From an uncultured Chloroflexales bacterium (GTDB taxonomy: Bacteria > Chloroflexota > Chloroflexia > Chloroflexales > Chloroflexaceae), in the NCBI GenBank assembly GCA_937967405.1, contig CALCJV010000068.1, positions 1 through 44,289 on the forward strand: a DNA stretch of 44,289 bases. The letters run 5' to 3'. Positions 40,333-44,289 of this stretch are shown piece by piece. Numbering within the stretch: position 1 is the first letter of the stretch; each line of letters starts with the position of its first letter. The translations under genes were made by a program, and so were the position numbers. The notes beneath the pieces are model-generated. The model saw only the letters and a list, made by a program, of their open reading frames with translations, ran no database searches and was not told the DNA's origin.

Positions 40333-41411
40333 GTGATGTGATTGCTCCCCCGACGGTGAGTGTGGTGATCGTGGCCTATCGGCACGGCCGCCACCTGCCC
40401 GCCTGCCTTGCCACGCTGCACCACGCCACAGGTATGCGCGATGCGGCGGTCGAAGTGATCCTTGTAGATAACAGTGCCGCCGAACATCCAGAGCCGCGCA
40501 TAACGCGCCTTGCCCAGCACTACCCGCAGCTCTGCTACGTGGCTAGCCCGCGCAATCTTGGCTTTGCGGGCGGCTGCAATCTCGGCGCACAGCATGCGCG
40601 GGGGCAGTATCTGGTTTTTCTCAATCCCGATACGCTTGTCGCGGGCGGCTGGCTGCCGGCCCTGCTTGCGCCGCTCGCCAATCAGCCCGATGCTATCGGC
40701 AGCACGACTGCCCGCCTGTTGCTCGCCGCCGACCCGCAGCGCATCAATGCGTGTGGTAACGATCTGCACCTGACTGGGCTAACGCTGTGTCGTGGTCTGG
40801 GCAAGCCCGCCACCACATGGACGCGCCCCCATCCCGTGAGTGCCGTATCCGGCGCGGCGTGTGCCATCCGGCGCGATCTGTTTCTGCGGCTGGGCGGCTT
40901 CGATGGGCAGTTTTTTACCTACATGGAAGATACCGACCTCTCCCTGCGCGTGCGGCTGGCTGGCTACCAGTGTGTGTGTGTGCCTGCTGCCACTGTCTAT
41001 CACGATTACAGCTTGCGCTTTGGCGCACGCAAAACCTACTACCAAGAACGCAACCGCGCCTTGCTGCTCCTCAAGCATCTGCACTGGCGCACGCTGTTGC
41101 TGCTTGCACCTGCGCTACTGCTTGCCGAAATCGTGACGTGGGGCTTTGTGCTGCTGCGTGAGCCACAGCGTTGGGAGAACAAGCTGCTTGCTTATGCATG
41201 GCTGGTGCGCCACTGGCGATACATCCGCACCGCTCGTCGCCACAGTGCCGCACTCCGGCGAGTGCCCGATGCCGCGCTGGTTGCCCGCCACCCGTGCCGT
41301 CTCGATCTGCGCCAGACGGGGGATACGCTCCTGATCCGCCTTGCCGAACGCCTGCTCAACCCGTGTTTCTGTGTGTGGCAACGGTTGACGCTACGCTTGC
41401 TCAAATGGTAA
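40329..41411 (+). CDS. Family 2 glycosyltransferase (rhamnosyltransferase-like)
   Basis: Protein of 360 residues with VSVVIVAYRHG, LVDNSAAEHP, NLGFAGGCNLGAQHA and VFLNPDTLV (donor-site acidic motif). GGFDGQFFTYMEDTDLSLR carries the predicted catalytic acidic residues. A hydrophobic stretch (about 258-280) may dip into the membrane. It resembles rhamnosyltransferases of lipopolysaccharide loci, which fits the rfbC neighbour. The GTG start overlaps the rfbC stop by 4 bases. Confidence 0.87.
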   Translation: MSDVIAPPTVSVVIVAYRHGRHLPACLATLHHATGMRDAAVEVILVDNSAAEHPEPRITRLAQHYPQLCYVASPRNLGFAGGCNLGAQHARGQYLVFLNPDTLVAGGWLPALLAPLANQPDAIGSTTARLLLAADPQRINACGNDLHLTGLTLCRGLGKPATTWTRPHPVSAVSGAACAIRRDLFLRLGGFDGQFFTYMEDTDLSLRVRLAGYQCVCVPAATVYHDYSLRFGARKTYYQERNRALLLLKHLHWRTLLLLAPALLLAEIVTWGFVLLREPQRWENKLLAYAWLVRHWRYIRTARRHSAALRRVPDAALVARHPCRLDLRQTGDTLLIRLAERLLNPCFCVWQRLTLRLLKW

Positions 41412-41421
41412 GCTGAAAGCC

Positions 41422-43935
41422 ATGAAATCCACCCTCACCACCCTTCCCGATGCAGCCCTCCGCCGCACCCGCCTGCAACAGGCGATCTGGGCAACCAGCA
41501 TCGTGCTGCTCGCCGTGCTGCTCGCACTCGGCTGGAAGAGCTGGCGCATCCTGCGCTCGGCCCAGATCGTGCAGCAACAGATGCAGCAGGTGCACTTTGC
41601 GGCCACCACGCCCGCCGCCCGCGACAGCCTGCGCCCACGCCTTGCAGCCCTCAGCGCAAGCACCCGCGCCCTGCACGCCGAAGCCCGCCCACTGTTGCCG
41701 CTGATGCACCTTGCCGGCTGGCTGCCCGGCATCGGTACAGATGTTGGGGCATTCCCGCATATCCTCACCACTGCCCTGTACCTGACGAGTGCCACCGATA
41801 CCGCCGCCGATGCGCTGCTGCCGCTATTGCCCTTGATCGAAAACCCGCCCGCGCAGTGGGATGCAGCTACGCTCACGCAGGTGCAGAGCCAGCTTCACTC
41901 GTACCGCCCGCAATTGATCGTCGCGCAACGTGAGATGCAGCAAGCCCAGCAAGCATGGGCGCGGGTTCCCGTTGATCAGCTTTCGCCCGCGCTTCGCAGC
42001 CGCCTGCCACTGACACAGGTGCAGTTGGCCGTGCCCGCCCTCGATGTTGGCATTGGGCTAGCCCTCGCCAGCGACTCACTGGCAACCTCGCTCGCCCCGC
42101 TCTGGGCCGCATATGAGCAGCAGGGCGAACTGACCCCCGCGCTGGTGGGGCAGTTTGTGGCGAGCCGTCCACAGCTTCAGCAAGCCCGCACCGAGCTTGC
42201 CACTGCCTACGCCGCGTGGCAACACATCCCCTTTGCCGATCTGCCCCAAGATATGCAGCAGCGTATCGTGCAAGCCAATCCGGTCATTCGGATGCTCGAT
42301 GCAGGCAGCGAGCTGATCCTCGCGGCCACGTATGTCGCCGAGCCGCTTGCGCCCGTGCTTAGCACGCCTGCCACAGGCATGCCTTTGCAGGGCGAGCAGC
42401 TGCGCCACATTCAGCAGCAGCGCGACGCAATCATGGCGGCACAGGCCACCTTCGCGGCGGCAGCGCAGCAGTGGCAAGCCGTGCCATTTACGCTGCTGCC
42501 AGAGCCACTGCAACAGGCCGTCGAGCCGATCAATGCCAATCTGCCGCTCGCCCGGACTGCGCTACAGGTGCTGCCCGTGTTGCCGGAGCTACTCGGCACT
42601 GATGCCCCGCGCACCTACCTGCTCCTGCTGCAAAACCCCGATGAGCTACGCCCGACCGGGGGCTTCATCTCGGCTGCGGGCACGCTCACGCTGGAGGCAG
42701 GGCGCATCACCGCGCTAGCTGTGCGCGACTCGACGCTCTTTGATGACTACACCGCTGGTGATTACCCGCTCACGCCGGAGCCACTGCGCCGCTACATGGG
42801 GCTGTATCTACTGGTCCTGCGTGACTCCAACTGGTCGCCCGACTTTCCGCAGAGTGCGGCGACGGCCCGCGATTTGTACACTATGACCCAACGCCGTCCA
42901 CTGGATGGCGTGATCGCCCTCACCCCTACCACGATTGAGCAACTGGTTGGGGCACTGGGCCCGCTCCCGCTCAGCGACACCGACACAATCTTGACGGCGG
43001 AGACGATTGTGCCGTATATGCGCGAGGCGTGGAACCCGACGGAAGCAATCAATGCCGAGTGGAACCAGCGCAAAACGACGTACCTAGAGCGGCTGGCCCA
43101 AGCCCTTCGCACCCGCCTCGATCAGGGCCTTGCCCGCGATCACATCCAGCCCCTTGCCGAGAGCCTGATCGAATCGCTTGAAACCCGCCACCTGCTGCTT
43201 GCCGTAGATCAGCCGGAAGCCGCCGCCCTGTTTGCCGAGCGGGGCTGGGATGGGGCAGTAGCTCCACGTGGGCAGGACTATGTGCAGGTGGTAGATGCCA
43301 ATGTCGGCTACAACAAAGTCAATGCGGTGATTGGGCAAGAGCTAGATTACACCGTAGACCTCCGTGACCCCGCCGCCCCGATGGCGACGCTTACGGTGCG
43401 CTACACCAATACCAACCCGCCTGTGCCGCCCGATCAGCCGCCGTGTCGGATGCAGATCGTCTTTCTCGAAGGCGATTACCGCGATATGTTTGCGGGCTGC
43501 TACTGGAACTATCTGCGCGTGTTGGTTCCTGTAGGCAGCCAACTTGCAGCGAGCCAGACCCACCCCACCCCAGCCTCGTGGCTGCTCCGCGATGAGCCGG
43601 ATGATGGGGCGGTGCAGGTGCAGGCGGGCCCAGCTGATACGCTTGAGTTGGACACGCTGCTGGTTGTGCCCCAAGGCGAACAGCGCAGCGTAACGTTTGC
43701 CTATCGCTTGCCCGCCACCGTCGTGCAGCCCCACGCCGCCGGACAGCACTATCAATTGGTATGGCAGAAGCAATCGGGACGCGAGCCAATCCCCGCTACA
43801 ATCACGCTGTACCTGCCGGATCGGGCGCAGGTGGTGCATAGTAGCCCGGCCCTCACCCCGCAAGCGGATGGGAGCTACCGCCTCAGCACTGATCTGGCCC
43901 GCGATGTTACGCTTGATCTGGTATTTGCCCCATGA
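41422..43935 (+). CDS. DUF4012 domain-containing membrane-anchored protein
   Basis: Large protein of 837 residues. One N-terminal membrane helix (about 19-38), then a long Gln/Ala/Leu-rich helical region (40-380), probably external. The DUF4012 domain (about 393-560) starts RTYLLLLQNPDELRPTGGFI, the family signature. A beta-rich C-terminal part (about 620-837) ends YRLSTDLARDVTLDLVFAP. DUF4012 proteins are common in exopolysaccharide or cell-surface loci of Gram-positive bacteria and Chloroflexota; function unknown. It starts 10 bases after the glycosyltransferase gene. Confidence 0.85.
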   Translation: MKSTLTTLPDAALRRTRLQQAIWATSIVLLAVLLALGWKSWRILRSAQIVQQQMQQVHFAATTPAARDSLRPRLAALSASTRALHAEARPLLPLMHLAGWLPGIGTDVGAFPHILTTALYLTSATDTAADALLPLLPLIENPPAQWDAATLTQVQSQLHSYRPQLIVAQREMQQAQQAWARVPVDQLSPALRSRLPLTQVQLAVPALDVGIGLALASDSLATSLAPLWAAYEQQGELTPALVGQFVASRPQLQQARTELATAYAAWQHIPFADLPQDMQQRIVQANPVIRMLDAGSELILAATYVAEPLAPVLSTPATGMPLQGEQLRHIQQQRDAIMAAQATFAAAAQQWQAVPFTLLPEPLQQAVEPINANLPLARTALQVLPVLPELLGTDAPRTYLLLLQNPDELRPTGGFISAAGTLTLEAGRITALAVRDSTLFDDYTAGDYPLTPEPLRRYMGLYLLVLRDSNWSPDFPQSAATARDLYTMTQRRPLDGVIALTPTTIEQLVGALGPLPLSDTDTILTAETIVPYMREAWNPTEAINAEWNQRKTTYLERLAQALRTRLDQGLARDHIQPLAESLIESLETRHLLLAVDQPEAAALFAERGWDGAVAPRGQDYVQVVDANVGYNKVNAVIGQELDYTVDLRDPAAPMATLTVRYTNTNPPVPPDQPPCRMQIVFLEGDYRDMFAGCYWNYLRVLVPVGSQLAASQTHPTPASWLLRDEPDDGAVQVQAGPADTLELDTLLVVPQGEQRSVTFAYRLPATVVQPHAAGQHYQLVWQKQSGREPIPATITLYLPDRAQVVHSSPALTPQADGSYRLSTDLARDVTLDLVFAP

Positions 43936-43945
43936 GGATGATCTG

Positions 43946-44289
43946 ATGCGGATTGGCTACCTGACATACGGGCTAGATCGCAACCCGACGGGCATTGCCC
44001 GCTACGTGCAGGAACTTCTGCCTGCGCTTGCTGCCCAGAGCCAGCATGAGTGGGTGCTGCTCACCACTGAGCAACACGATCCGCACGGGCTGTGGCAGCA
44101 CTACGAACGCTATGCCCTGCACGGCTGCCACCTGTTGCCCATGCTGCTCACGGTGGGGCAGATACAGCTGGGGCAACTTGCCCGGCAGGCGCGGCTTGAT
44201 CTGGTGTATGATCCGAACGGGATTGCCCCCTTTGCAGGCTTGCCGGACGCTCTGCCGCGTGTGGTCACCATTCACGATGCGGCCCCGCT
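43946..44289 (+). CDS. GT4-type glycosyltransferase, N-terminal part (cut by window edge)
   Basis: The 114 visible residues start MRIGYLTYGLDRNPTGIARY, typical of GT-B family 4 enzymes. VYDPNGIAPFAG and VVTIHDAAP at the cut edge are the usual acceptor-domain motifs. The donor-binding C-terminal half is outside the window. GAGG lies 8 bases upstream of the ATG, 10 bases after the DUF4012 stop. It belongs to the same operon. Confidence 0.82.
   Translation, partial: MRIGYLTYGLDRNPTGIARYVQELLPALAAQSQHEWVLLTTEQHDPHGLWQHYERYALHGCHLLPMLLTVGQIQLGQLARQARLDLVYDPNGIAPFAGLPDALPRVVTIHDAAP

Overview
This is a GC-rich (about 60 %), gene-dense bacterial chromosome segment. The gene content points to Chloroflexota, probably class Chloroflexia / Chloroflexales. 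The indicators are proline/threonine-rich lipoproteins, a tail-anchored STAND-type ATPase, WD40 and SH3b repeat proteins, DUF4012 and DUF4126 proteins, a minCDE operon, and intergenic CACGAAGRN-type repeats. This placement is inferred from family content only. I see no rRNA, tRNA, CRISPR array, transposase or phage gene.

Layout. Positions 1-6.6 kb (all minus strand) hold a truncated lipid kinase, an alpha/beta-hydrolase lipoprotein, a Cys-rich small protein, serS with a small membrane protein, a NUDIX hydrolase and a membrane-anchored DnaJ protein. Positions 6.8-9.5 kb (plus) hold an EVE-domain protein, an OmpR-type response regulator with a translationally coupled histidine kinase, and a 51-residue membrane protein. 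Positions 9.6-14.1 kb alternate strands: a DnaQ-like exonuclease, a DUF4126 membrane protein, a cyclophilin, a THUMP-like methyltransferase and a YacP-type NYN nuclease. Positions 14.1-18.6 kb hold a membrane-anchored SH3b-WD40 protein, a DUF1269 stress-type protein and a PP2C phosphatase with a C-terminal membrane segment.

Positions 18.9-26.1 kb form a plus-strand run: dinG-like exonuclease-helicase, a DUF190-CBS fusion, minC, minD, minE and era. It combines DNA repair, division-site placement and ribosome assembly. Positions 26.3-30.8 kb (minus) are, in transcription order, an orphan peptide-binding lipoprotein, a STAND ATPase, inorganic pyrophosphatase, a NUDIX hydrolase and ybeY. Positions 30.9-33.2 kb (plus) are an M50B-type metallopeptidase and a 17-repeat LRR protein.

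Positions 33.5-44.3 kb (plus) are an extracellular-polysaccharide locus headed by a Crp/Fnr-type regulator. A consensus promoter with a long leader precedes a Wzz-type chain-length protein. Then come a plant-type GDP-mannose 3,5-epimerase homologue, a second epimerase, two family-2 glycosyltransferases, an RmlC-type epimerase, a DUF4012 protein and a truncated GT4 glycosyltransferase. Products are likely nucleotide-sugar precursors and an assembled surface glycan with rhamnose-type and possibly L-galactose or L-gulose residues.

Many promoters read here share an extended -10 box, TGN-TAnnnT, usually without a good -35. This is the most consistent regulatory pattern of the window.
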